Positions 1-9,717 of a stretch of DNA of 44,740 nt are shown here, piece by piece. The notes under the pieces were generated by a model that saw nothing but the letters and a program-made list of their open reading frames with translations, was not told the origin of the DNA and made no database searches. Origin of the DNA: an uncultured Bacilli bacterium (GTDB taxonomy: Bacteria; Bacillota_I; Bacilli_A; RF39; UBA660); the NCBI GenBank assembly GCA_947632205.1, contig CANROK010000005.1, forward strand, positions 1-44,740, in the 5' to 3' direction. How positions within the stretch are numbered: the first letter of the stretch is position 1; each line of letters begins with the position of its first letter. The position numbers and the translations under genes are program-made.

Positions 1-136
1 TACAACCTTCTTTGTAGCTCTTTCATCCATTATGAATCACCTATTATAAGGTATGAAAAGTTATTAATTTAGTGAATTTTTATGAAAAGAAATTAAATTA
101 ATTATTTAATATAAATTTAAAATTATCTTTACATAA

Positions 137-165
137 TAAAAGATACTTTTATCAAGTACCTTAAA
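137..165 (-). terminator. rho-independent terminator after the 205-1161 gene
   Basis: Minus strand AAGGTACTT-gataa-AAGTATCTTTTATT hairpin plus T-run. Confidence 0.6.
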
Positions 166-204
166 CTATTGATTTTTTAACAAATTAATAACTAACATAA
201 ACTT

Positions 205-1161
205 TTAAATTATTGATTTTTTTGCTTTTATTTTTTTATAAACTAAATAACCTGCTCCTCCTAAAAGAGCAAAAGAACCCAAAGAACTGAAAATATCTGA
301 TTCATCATTATCAATAGTTTGATTATCAATTATTTCTTCCTCTTTGTCTTTTTGTTTATCTCTTTCAACTTTTAATATATAATCCTGTTCTTCTCCATTT
401 TCTGCTGTAACTCTTACGATTATTTCATTGTTACCTACCTGTAAATTATCATTACCTATAATATCAACTTTAGCGTTATGGTCTTCTAATTCATAAGAAA
501 TATCTAATTTTTCTTTATCATTAGAAATGTTTATTACATCACTTTTAAAATAATTAAAAATTACTTCTTTTCCATCAACAAATATTTTAACGTTTTTATT
601 ATCGCTTAACACTTCTTCTCTAGTGATACTTAACTTATAATTTTTTATATTTCCATTTTCTGCAGTTACTTTAATATCAATAATATTTTTTCCTAATATT
701 AAATCAGGATTATTTTTATAATCAACTATTGCATTTAAATCATTTGTTTCTACTAATATTGTAACATTTTCTTTTGTAGTTGAATAAACCATATTATCCG
801 CAACAGAAACGTTTTCTTCATCTACGGTTACTTTTTTTAAAGAAGTATCACTACTTTTAACTTTTTCAGTTACAGTTGGTTTTTTATCAGTTGAGCTAGA
901 CGAACCAGATGAACTAGAACCTGAACTAGAAGAGCCAGATGAACTAGAAGAACCACTACTTGAACTATTCGAACAACCTCCATGTTTTGAACAGCATCCT
1001 TTGTGACAAGTACTACAACCAGGACTAATTGTACCATCATTACAAACAATATTTGCTTTTACAACCATTGGATAAAAAGATAGCATGACAAAAAACAACC
1101 CTATAATTCTTTTCATAAAACTCACAACCTTAATTAGAATCATTATAACATTTTTTGCCAA
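205..1161 (-). CDS. Secreted/surface protein with Cys-rich N-terminus, Ser/Gly repeat linker, two cadherin-like beta-sandwich domains and C-terminal TM segment
   Basis: Signal peptide (likely start at 1116, MKRIIGLFFVML), CNDGTISPGCSTCHKGCCSKHGGC motif, GSSSS repeats, two 'ENG..K.Y.L.I.RE'-type cadherin-like repeats, C-terminal hydrophobic segment plus KKIKAKK. Confidence 0.7.
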   Translation of the reverse strand: MAKNVIMILIKVVSFMKRIIGLFFVMLSFYPMVVKANIVCNDGTISPGCSTCHKGCCSKHGGCSNSSSSGSSSSSGSSSSGSSSSGSSSSTDKKPTVTEKVKSSDTSLKKVTVDEENVSVADNMVYSTTKENVTILVETNDLNAIVDYKNNPDLILGKNIIDIKVTAENGNIKNYKLSITREEVLSDNKNVKIFVDGKEVIFNYFKSDVINISNDKEKLDISYELEDHNAKVDIIGNDNLQVGNNEIIVRVTAENGEEQDYILKVERDKQKDKEEEIIDNQTIDNDESDIFSSLGSFALLGGAGYLVYKKIKAKKSII

Positions 1162-1217
1162 AAATCTTCAATAAAAATTCAACATTATTTATTTCATAAT
1201 TTTTACCATATTTTCTC

Positions 1218-1256
1218 CATAATAAAAGATACTTATCATTTCTTAAGTATCTTATA
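1218..1256 (-). terminator. rho-independent terminator after the 1261-2022 gene
   Basis: Minus strand AAGATACTTA-agaaatga-TAAGTATCTTTTATT. Confidence 0.6.
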
Positions 1257-1260
1257 ACAA

Positions 1261-2022
1261 TTAAGCATTACATTTTTTTATATAAAGTAATCCTAAACTA
1301 CTTGCAACTGCTAATCCTAAATATAAGAAAATATTTATATCTGCTGTTGCAGGATTTTCACCCTTTTTAGGTGGTAAAGTAGTATATATATCTACACCAT
1401 AGTTAGCTTTTATATTACAAGCCCATAAATATCTAAATGAAGTAGCTTTAGATGCATCAATACTAAGTTCAACAAAATCAGTAGTTCCTAAAATTTCTCC
1501 ATGATCAAGTACTGTAAATTTTACTTTAATTTTATTATTTTCTTTTTTAAATTCCCATTTATAAGTATAAACACCATCCTCATCAATTGTAGCAATTGGT
1601 TCTCTATTTTTATACCAACCTGCTGTTAAAACAAATTTATCACCTGATTTTTGTGTCATTACTACTGCTTCAGTTAAATATTCTTCTTCTTTATCATCTT
1701 CCTTTTTATTTATGGCAATAGACATTTCAAATAATTCGCCATTTTCATAATCTCCTAAATTAAGTCCTACATAAACTTCTTCATTAATTCCATCACTTAA
1801 TTTTGCTTTACTAGCTTTATTAAATGGGCCTCTTTTCATTCCCTCTTTTTCTTCTTTTTCACCTTTAAGATTAGTTATATTAGATGATTTTTGTGTCTTT
1901 GTTCCATAACCTTCACCTGCTTGCCAATCCTCATATTTCCATGTAGTTAATGCTTTAACTGGCATATTAAACATAAACATTAACAGAACAAAACATATTC
2001 CCCAAACAAAAAATTTTTTCAT
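1261..2022 (-). CDS. Sortase-anchored surface protein with NPATAD-type sorting signal
   Basis: Signal peptide; C-term ENPATADINIFLYLGLAVASSLGLLYIKKCNA (motif, TM helix, basic tail); adjacent to a sortase gene. Confidence 0.7.
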   Translation of the reverse strand: MKKFFVWGICFVLLMFMFNMPVKALTTWKYEDWQAGEGYGTKTQKSSNITNLKGEKEEKEGMKRGPFNKASKAKLSDGINEEVYVGLNLGDYENGELFEMSIAINKKEDDKEEEYLTEAVVMTQKSGDKFVLTAGWYKNREPIATIDEDGVYTYKWEFKKENNKIKVKFTVLDHGEILGTTDFVELSIDASKATSFRYLWACNIKANYGVDIYTTLPPKKGENPATADINIFLYLGLAVASSLGLLYIKKCNA

Positions 2023-2099
2023 AACTCTACAACATCATTTAAAAATGATTTAACTCCTTCCTCTTAATAAACTTATATGTTATATTTTAAAAATTATTA

Positions 2100-2966
2100 T
2101 TACATATTTGTATTTTTTTGTTTCTTTATTAATTTAGCATGTACTACTAATCTTTTACTTGAATTACCATAACAAGTTGATAAGGTAAGAAATTTATCAT
2201 TAATATTAACTTCTGTATTAATGGGAGCAGTATTTCTTCTTTTCATTGTATCAATCCATTTTTGTTTTTCATTATCTCCATTAAAACTTGTTGTAATATA
2301 ATAATCTTCTATTTTGATTGTATAAATAGAAAAAATTTGAAAAAGATAATTATCTTTTAAAGTTGATAAAAAGATTACATAATTATCTTTATTATTTTGC
2401 CAAGATGGTAACAAAATATTTTTAAGTGTTCCAAACATAGTGCCATCTAATCTTCTATGACCATATATAACTGTATTATCACTTAATTCATCAATACTAT
2501 TACGATAATCCATAAAAATCCATCCTGCTTTATTTTGTTTTTTATCAAATGAATGTTTTAAATAATAATCATTATCGCTTGCTTTTACTACTGGATAATT
2601 TACTAAAGTATTATTTATATGTATAAATGCTACTGTATCATTATTTTTAGTTAGCAAATTAGAAAAATCAGCTTGATAAAAAGGCATTTTAACATAATAA
2701 TAGTAATTGCTATTTTTATCTTTAGGAGGATTAATAAGTTCACCTGAATCATTGTTATTACTTAAAATAGTATCATCTTTAATATCTTCATTTATTTTCT
2801 TAATTTTATAATTATCTATAGCCCAATTAAATATGGTATATAGAGAAATAAAAAGTATACTTAGACATAACAATATTAATATATTTCTTACTAATTGTTT
2901 ATTTTTATGTTTCTTAAAATTCATACCATTTTTATAATATTCATCAATAGAAATATACTTTTTCAA
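2100..2966 (-). CDS. Class B-like sortase
   Basis: N-term TM; NTVIYGHRRLDGTMFGTLK and TLSTCYG catalytic Cys motif, late R-V-V-H-A-K. Confidence 0.88.
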   Translation of the reverse strand: MKKYISIDEYYKNGMNFKKHKNKQLVRNILILLCLSILFISLYTIFNWAIDNYKIKKINEDIKDDTILSNNNDSGELINPPKDKNSNYYYYVKMPFYQADFSNLLTKNNDTVAFIHINNTLVNYPVVKASDNDYYLKHSFDKKQNKAGWIFMDYRNSIDELSDNTVIYGHRRLDGTMFGTLKNILLPSWQNNKDNYVIFLSTLKDNYLFQIFSIYTIKIEDYYITTSFNGDNEKQKWIDTMKRRNTAPINTEVNINDKFLTLSTCYGNSSKRLVVHAKLIKKQKNTNM

Positions 2967-3090
2967 GTTATAATCACCCCATATATTACTAAAATATTCT
3001 TATGAAAAAGAATATTAATTATTACTCAATTCTATTAAAATTAGCATACAATTAAAAAAAATAATACAGTTTACTCAACTATACTATTTT

Positions 3091-4017
3091 TTAATAAAAT
3101 ATTGTTATTGTATGATGAGATATACTTTTTCTATCTTGATTTTTCTTTCCCATTAACCAAATTATATTATCAAGTTCAACTGAATTAATATTAACATTTT
3201 TCTTTTTTAACTCTTCTTTTATTAATTCAATTACATACAACATATTAGCTCTTATCTCTATTTCCATTTCACTATCATGAAGTATTTCTTTTTCATTATC
3301 TATTAATCCTTTTAATTCATCAGTATATTCTAAAATTTCATAATCTCTAAATGTTATTGGTATACCATAATCAGCACAGCCAGTTAAATTATTAACATTA
3401 CCTATATTTTCTCTTATAGTTTTAGATATATGATATAAATCATTTACTAATAAATTAGCTCTTTTGTTAAAATGAATAATATGATTTTTATATTCACTTT
3501 TATCATCAAATGAAGATAAATTATTAGTAATATATTGTTCTAATTGTATATCATTTTTTAAACTATATAAATCATTATAGAAACTATTGTTATCATGAAT
3601 AAAAGTAACTGCTTCCTTAAAATTATTATATCTTTCATTAAGTAAAGGAATCTCTCCAGAAACAGCATTAAATACCTTTTTTAATTCTTCTTTTTGTAAA
3701 TTATATAAATAATCAATATTTAAAAAATCAGGATTATTTTGTGCCTCTTTTATTATTGAATAGAAAAGAGCATTAGAGCCACTCATTGTTTCATCATTAT
3801 ACTCTATTTTCCACTTAGGTTTTTGCCAAAAGCAAAAATTCATAGATTCAATAATAAATACAAGTAAAATCCATTTTTCTTCAGTTAAATTTAAGTTTAA
3901 ATCATTTGACCAATGACTATATTTAGGTTCACCAATATTATTAATAAAATCTAAAAGTTTATCATAATTAATTTTTACATATTTACTATTTTCTACAACA
4001 AATTTTAATTCATCCAT
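3091..4017 (-). CDS. Queuosine salvage protein, DUF2419/Qng1-like (queuosine 5'-phosphate N-glycosylase family)
   Basis: Collinear with the eukaryotic Qng1 pattern from memory: FVVENSKYV, NFCFW...WKIEYNDETMSGSNAL, IPLLNERY, FNKRANLLVNDLYHI, FADYR.P-like CADYGIP, EMEIEIRANMLYVIELI, LDNIIW, C-terminal HHTITIFY. Confidence 0.8.
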   Translation of the reverse strand: MDELKFVVENSKYVKINYDKLLDFINNIGEPKYSHWSNDLNLNLTEEKWILLVFIIESMNFCFWQKPKWKIEYNDETMSGSNALFYSIIKEAQNNPDFLNIDYLYNLQKEELKKVFNAVSGEIPLLNERYNNFKEAVTFIHDNNSFYNDLYSLKNDIQLEQYITNNLSSFDDKSEYKNHIIHFNKRANLLVNDLYHISKTIRENIGNVNNLTGCADYGIPITFRDYEILEYTDELKGLIDNEKEILHDSEMEIEIRANMLYVIELIKEELKKKNVNINSVELDNIIWLMGKKNQDRKSISHHTITIFY

Positions 4018-4276
4018 ATTATTTTACCTCTTTATAAACTTTATTTTTATCAAATATTTGTTTAATTAGCATATTTTCACCAATTTTTATCGTTTTGTGA
4101 TAAATTATGGTGAAAATTAAGAATTTTGTATGTTTTTTTTGTAAAAATTCACAAATTTATTAATTACAAATCATCACTAATAATAATAATAAACAACTTT
4201 ATAATCAAAATCATGAAAAAATTTTAATAAATGTTTCATTCCATCTGCACCTGGCGATAGTCAATGTGTAGTATTT

Positions 4277-5053
4277 TTATCTAATCTTTATTTTGCTTTC
4301 AGTAATTTTAGCATTTGGAGCATACTTTTGACAAATCGTTTCAACTAAAAGTTTTTCTCCATCATTCATTTTAGGGCCAAGTACAATTTCAATATTATTA
4401 AAAGCATCGTCACTTATTTTAATGTCATAATAATATTTGTGGCACCCAAATCTTTGACTAGAATAATTTATCAAAATATTACCATTTTCATAGTCATATG
4501 GTACAACAAAAATTGAATACCTCCATTCAGATTGAAACTCCCAAGATTTAGATTTGAATTTGCCAATATCACTGAAATTTGCTTCAAAATCATAACTACC
4601 CTTTTCATTTTTTTCAAGTTTATCAAAGACTTTTACTTTTTTTTCATCTGAATAATTTACTTTTCTCAAAAATGATACAGTAGGCATAACAATAGTATTA
4701 TTTTCATTAAAGATTTCTTTAGGTATATATGTTTTAAATGCTTTTTTATTATTATAATAAGATAAAGTTTGTTCTTGCTCATTAAATGGATTTGCTTTCA
4801 TCTTTATCATTACCCCATGCATATCTTTGGTATACATTTTCCAAAAAGGTATGCTTTCTTCTTTATCAGTCCAACAACTGCAATAACAATATTTTCCCAT
4901 ACCTTCAGTATCAGAAGTTCTTATTTCGTCTGGATCATCTACATCTATCAAACTATTAAATCTGATGGTTTTATTTTTTAATATTAGTGCTAAATTTTCT
5001 ATACTCGTATAATGAAATAAAAAATCAGGATATTTTTCGTTCTCATTTTTCAT
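4277..5053 (-). CDS. DUF2971 domain protein
   Basis: FLFHYTSIENLALILKNKTIRFNSLIDVDDPDE, CSCWTDKEESIPFWKMY, SEWRYSIF. Confidence 0.75.
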   Translation of the reverse strand: MKNENEKYPDFLFHYTSIENLALILKNKTIRFNSLIDVDDPDEIRTSDTEGMGKYCYCSCWTDKEESIPFWKMYTKDMHGVMIKMKANPFNEQEQTLSYYNNKKAFKTYIPKEIFNENNTIVMPTVSFLRKVNYSDEKKVKVFDKLEKNEKGSYDFEANFSDIGKFKSKSWEFQSEWRYSIFVVPYDYENGNILINYSSQRFGCHKYYYDIKISDDAFNNIEIVLGPKMNDGEKLLVETICQKYAPNAKITESKIKIR

Positions 5054-5145
5054 ACTTCAATTAGTCCTTTCTTTAATTTTATAAGTAGTTTATCTTTCCT
5101 TATTTAACATTTGTTTTTTTTGATAAATTTTCACTAACATTTTAG

Positions 5146-5862
5146 CTACCACATACATGAATTTTTAAAACATTCAATAGCTGTATCTATAGTTGTATGA
5201 ATCCTATAATAAATATTAGAAATTTTATGTGGCTCATATATATTTTGTTGGTAAATAAAAAATGGTTGCTCATATAAATTATTAAATGAATCTTTAAATA
5301 ACAAAACTAGTTCACTACTAAGAACTTTATATATTTTGCTATCTTCCAAATACGCAATATCTATTATTATAGATTTACCTTTCATAATTTTCCTATCAAA
5401 GCAATAACTATAATTGATAAAATTATTATTTACAATTATATCTAACATTTCAATATCACAAAGCATATGTTTATTTTGTGAGGTTACACAAATATCTAAT
5501 TGATTGATACTAGCATTGCCAACATTCTTTAAACAAAAAGTCATATGTTTATATTTTCTTTTATTTAGTACATCTTTTGAATAATAAAATTTAACTTCAT
5601 CTTTATTTTTTAAAACTTTAAAATTAAAATCAGTCATAAATAAGTTAATATGAGGAATAGTTCCATCATCTTTTATACTATTATCAATATATAATTCTGC
5701 TTTCTTTTCAAATTCTTTTTTTTCCTCTTTTTCACTTTCAATTTTTTCGCTATATTTTCTATCACTTTTTCTAAATATAATTTGAACTAAAGTAGATAAT
5801 AATAATGTTATTAATGATGCTATTATTCCATTATTATTTATAAAATTTAAAACTTCTTTCAT
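5146..5862 (-). CDS. Hypothetical protein with single N-terminal TM helix
   Basis: ORF; hydrophobic GIIASLITLLLSTLVQIIF near the N-terminus then charged coiled coil; RBS GGAG upstream. Confidence 0.55.
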   Translation of the reverse strand: MKEVLNFINNNGIIASLITLLLSTLVQIIFRKSDRKYSEKIESEKEEKKEFEKKAELYIDNSIKDDGTIPHINLFMTDFNFKVLKNKDEVKFYYSKDVLNKRKYKHMTFCLKNVGNASINQLDICVTSQNKHMLCDIEMLDIIVNNNFINYSYCFDRKIMKGKSIIIDIAYLEDSKIYKVLSSELVLLFKDSFNNLYEQPFFIYQQNIYEPHKISNIYYRIHTTIDTAIECFKNSCMW

Positions 5863-5885
5863 ATATACTCCTTTAATTCAGAATA

Positions 5886-7772
5886 TTATACATTATTTAT
5901 TTTATTTTTTAAATATTTTTGTAAGTTTTTATCCACACAATAAACATAGCATCCTTTCATTCCTCTTGTCATTAATGTTCTATATGTATTTTTAATTATG
6001 TTTTCTGCTATCCTTTGTGCTACTTCTTCCCCTTCTCCTTTAGCAATTTTATTTATCCCATTTAATGATGTATCAGTTTTTGCTCGTTTACTATAGTCTG
6101 TAACAATATGACCATCCTCATATCTCATATCATCACCTATTATTACACCAACATAATCAAATTCTAATCCTTGTACAGTATGAATGCATCCTGCTTCATG
6201 TATTGAATTTTCACCTATAGCAAAAAGATCTCCAGATTCTAAATTCCAACTAATTTCAAAATTGTATTCAGGTATTTTTATTTCGTGAAAATTAGAATCA
6301 TTTCTAGTATTGCCTGTTGGCCAATCCCAACAATAACCAGCTACTATTCTTGATTTATTATTTATCTCATTTTTGCCTTCAATAGCTTTTCTCATTTCAT
6401 TTGGATCATCAAATACCTTAAAGTCATAATCAAATCCATCTATATCAAAATTAGCAGTATCTCTTATTTCTAATATATTATCAAGCCAAGCTAAATAACC
6501 GTCTGATCCATTACATCTAAATTGAGAGTCTAATTCAAAAGTATAAATACCTGCTCCTTGTTCACTAGCAAACTTCTTTATTAACTCTTCACTCCCAATA
6601 TCTTTTAGTGTTACTTTTTGATTTTCATCAATAAAGAATATTGAAAATTTAGCAGTATTTATTATTTCCTTAATTTGGTTTTCACCTTTATTTTGAAATA
6701 AACCTGATTTTTCATTTAATCTGTGTGCTTCATCAACTATTAAACAATCTAATTTATTTCTCTCTTCATTTACAAAATTTCCAGATCCTTGGAATAAATG
6801 ATTAATATAAGTTTGTGTGTAATCTCCTCTTAATTTTGAAGAATAAACGTTTCTTGGAGCCGAATTTTTAGTTACATAAAAACATGTCATATTTCTATTA
6901 TTTAATTCAACTAATAAGTTAATTGCAAGAACGGATTTCCCTGTTCCTGGACCACCTTTAACTATCATTACATTTTTGGTATTAGAAGCAACTGTATCAA
7001 TAGCATTTTTTAAAGCATATTCATATACTACTTTTTGATTATCTATCATATAAAATTCTCTATTACCTTTTAACATATTTTTTAAAGAATCTTGTAACAT
7101 TTTAGATGGTCTAATTCTACCATGGTCTATTTCATAAAGAATATCTTCATCATCACCATCTTTAATATATTTTTTAATGAAATCTCTTAGTTTTAAAACA
7201 TCATTATGTCCAAATAAAGGAGCAGCATCAATATATTCTTTATAATTATTAGATAACAAAGAATCAGCAAAATCAAAATAATAATTATGTAAATAAGCAC
7301 AAGGAATAATGCTAATATCTTTTAATTGTACTGATTCATTATAATCTCTTATTAGATTAGCATAAGTCATAGCTTGATAAGAAGGATGGTTAACATCTCT
7401 TAATCCACCACCAGTATATGTATTTACTTTGTAAATTCCATCCATTTTTTCTACTTCTGTACACTTGTCCCATTGCTTTAATTCAACAATAACAACATTA
7501 GCTTTAGATTCACTATATCCCGACATCATAAAGTCAATTCTACACCCAGTTGGGGGAATGTTGTATTCAATAGCTATTCCTACATTATCAGGAATTTCGT
7601 TATCACTTAAAACACCTCTCATGTATTGCATAGAATTTTTCCATGAATTAAATTCAGGTGCACTAGGTGTTTTTTTAATAACCTCAATATATTTATTTCT
7701 TATTTTATCAGCGATAATTCCTAAATCCACATCATTAATAAATCTTGATTTTATTCCTTCATATACTAACAT
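5886..7772 (-). CDS. DUF2075 / Schlafen-group-3-like helicase with N-terminal PD-(D/E)XK-like nuclease region
   Basis: Walker A VKGGPGTGKSVLA, Walker B CLIVDEAHRL, SF1 HTVQGLEFDYVGVIIG, TRGMKGCYVYC; N-term RIDFMMSG...VVIVELKQW (D...ExK). Confidence 0.82.
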   Translation of the reverse strand: MLVYEGIKSRFINDVDLGIIADKIRNKYIEVIKKTPSAPEFNSWKNSMQYMRGVLSDNEIPDNVGIAIEYNIPPTGCRIDFMMSGYSESKANVVIVELKQWDKCTEVEKMDGIYKVNTYTGGGLRDVNHPSYQAMTYANLIRDYNESVQLKDISIIPCAYLHNYYFDFADSLLSNNYKEYIDAAPLFGHNDVLKLRDFIKKYIKDGDDEDILYEIDHGRIRPSKMLQDSLKNMLKGNREFYMIDNQKVVYEYALKNAIDTVASNTKNVMIVKGGPGTGKSVLAINLLVELNNRNMTCFYVTKNSAPRNVYSSKLRGDYTQTYINHLFQGSGNFVNEERNKLDCLIVDEAHRLNEKSGLFQNKGENQIKEIINTAKFSIFFIDENQKVTLKDIGSEELIKKFASEQGAGIYTFELDSQFRCNGSDGYLAWLDNILEIRDTANFDIDGFDYDFKVFDDPNEMRKAIEGKNEINNKSRIVAGYCWDWPTGNTRNDSNFHEIKIPEYNFEISWNLESGDLFAIGENSIHEAGCIHTVQGLEFDYVGVIIGDDMRYEDGHIVTDYSKRAKTDTSLNGINKIAKGEGEEVAQRIAENIIKNTYRTLMTRGMKGCYVYCVDKNLQKYLKNKINNV

Positions 7773-7980
7773 TTACATCACCTATATTTTGTTCAGAAAC
7801 TAATAATATAAACTTGCATAAAATAATTTTAGCTTCTTCTTCAGTATATTTATCCCTATCAAAGAAAACTTCAACAAATTTATTTATAAATTCATCCATA
7901 TTTTTTCCAAAAGCATTTTTTATTTCATTATAGTCTTTAAATAATTTTATAGCTGCTTTATTTAATTCTTGATTACTCAT
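7759..7980 (-). CDS. Small hypothetical protein between the helicase and MazG genes
   Basis: 73-aa ORF, overlaps the helicase start by 14 nt, 9 nt from the MazG stop. Confidence 0.5.
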   Translation of the reverse strand: MSNQELNKAAIKLFKDYNEIKNAFGKNMDEFINKFVEVFFDRDKYTEEEAKIILCKFILLVSEQNIGDVNVSI

Positions 7981-7989
7981 ATAGACTCC

Positions 7990-8304
7990 TTATAATTTGT
8001 TATATTTAGTGCTTTTTCCTTTTGCTTTTTCAACAGGATATTTCTTTGCTGTTTTTTCCATTTTATCTAAAACTATTTGTTTAGGATCTACACCTATTTT
8101 ATCAGCTAACAATATGCAATAATTTATAACATCTGCTAATTCTTCTTTTACTTCGCCAATGTCATATTCATTATTCCATTGAAAGCATTCTAAAAGTTCT
8201 CCAGCTTCAATTGAAATACTTTTAGCTAAATTTTCAGGAGAATGAAATTGATCCCAATCTCTCTCCTTGGTAAATTCTACAACTTTTTTAGTTAATTCTT
8301 TCAT
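7990..8304 (-). CDS. MazG-like nucleotide pyrophosphohydrolase
   Basis: ERDWDQFHSPENLAKSISIEAGELLECFQW...EELADVINYCILLADKIG (ExxE...ExxD). Confidence 0.85.
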   Translation of the reverse strand: MKELTKKVVEFTKERDWDQFHSPENLAKSISIEAGELLECFQWNNEYDIGEVKEELADVINYCILLADKIGVDPKQIVLDKMEKTAKKYPVEKAKGKSTKYNKL

Positions 8305-8436
8305 TTGACCACCTAGTTAAATTATAACACATTTCGACAAAAATCGACAAAATAGTCATTACTTGATAAATTGAAGATCTCTTTAAATATCATCAATAAA
8401 AGCAAAGTAAAAATTTTTTTAAATTTAAAAACTGAA

Positions 8437-9624
8437 TTATAAATAATTTAATTTTTTTAATTTATTAATTTGACTATTTAACAAAATACATAATCTTTCT
8501 ATTCTTCTATCACTCATTTTAGTTAAATCTTGATACTCATGTAACAAATCATCAAACCATTCTACTATCCCATCTAATTTACTAATATCTATTCTTTTTA
8601 AATCTTTAACAACTTTTATTATTTCATCAAATGGTTTTATTTCATAAAATAATCTTCCATTACCAGAAATATGTAATTCTTCTTCATCATAATATTCAAT
8701 ATTTAAACTTTGACCATTATCAAATATCGGAGCTACATCAATCCATTTTAAAGTATTAACATCTCTTATAATACCAAAGTTATTTAAATGTCTATCTTCA
8801 TTCATAATTATATAATCTAAAATATACATATTTTCTATTTTTTCTCTAGCATTTTCTATGCCATTATCTTCTAACTTTTTAATATACTCTTCATAATCTT
8901 TTATACTATTATGTCTTTCCATATCATATTTAATTTGATTACAAGTAATAAATTCTGTATCTTTAGTTATAAAGCAAGGACACTTAGATACAACCATATC
9001 TTTATAAGTATCAATTGTATATTCTACATGATCAAACCCTAATCTTTTACATATTTCACTAGCTAATACTTCATTAAATGGTTGTATTGTTTCATTTTTA
9101 TAGCCACCCTTTAATAAGTATCTTATTCCATTATCAATAATCCAAGCTTTTTTAAGCATTCCATCTGTCGTATTATTTGGAGTTTTTAAAGATGCTTCTT
9201 TTGTTATTAAACCACCATTAGTGGATAAAGATGCTTCCATAAACTCAGCATAATCAAAATCATTATCAAAAAAATTAATATCATCATACGAAATATTACT
9301 ACCATCTGGTTTTAACCAATATTGATCTGATAAAGATAATCCAAAAGCTTTATCTAAAAGTTCATAAGGGGCAGTTATATTTAATCTATATAATAATAAA
9401 TCTAATTTATCACGCCATGAAGGTATACCTCTTCCTTTAAACCATTCACTTAAATTAGTTCTAAAAGGCGTATCATTAATATCATTTTTTACATAAAAAC
9501 TTTTTAAAATATATGGTGCATAATCAATATTTTTAATATCGTATATTTTAGTAAAAACACTTGTTGCTGTATCATATTCTGCTACTAAAACTTCTACATT
9601 TTTATTCATAAGTATACATCTCAT
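8437..9624 (-). CDS. HipA/CtkA-like kinase domain protein
   Basis: DGMLKKAWIIDNGIRYLLKGG, PFNEVLASEICKRLG, MNEDRHLNNFG catalytic segment, APIFDNGQSL. Confidence 0.75.
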   Translation of the reverse strand: MRCILMNKNVEVLVAEYDTATSVFTKIYDIKNIDYAPYILKSFYVKNDINDTPFRTNLSEWFKGRGIPSWRDKLDLLLYRLNITAPYELLDKAFGLSLSDQYWLKPDGSNISYDDINFFDNDFDYAEFMEASLSTNGGLITKEASLKTPNNTTDGMLKKAWIIDNGIRYLLKGGYKNETIQPFNEVLASEICKRLGFDHVEYTIDTYKDMVVSKCPCFITKDTEFITCNQIKYDMERHNSIKDYEEYIKKLEDNGIENAREKIENMYILDYIIMNEDRHLNNFGIIRDVNTLKWIDVAPIFDNGQSLNIEYYDEEELHISGNGRLFYEIKPFDEIIKVVKDLKRIDISKLDGIVEWFDDLLHEYQDLTKMSDRRIERLCILLNSQINKLKKLNYL

Positions 9625-9717
9625 ATAAGCACCTCTTTTGTAAATATTTATATTTTTATTATACCATACTTAAAATTGCAAAACTTATCAAGTTAGTATA
9701 ATAATTAATTTATATTC

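Noticed and set aside
880-975. Short tandem repeats as a CRISPR-like array
   Set aside because: In-frame GSSSS codon repeats within a CDS; no spacers
7465-7933. Plus-strand ORFs over the helicase/small-ORF junction
   Set aside because: Antisense to genes with clear motifs
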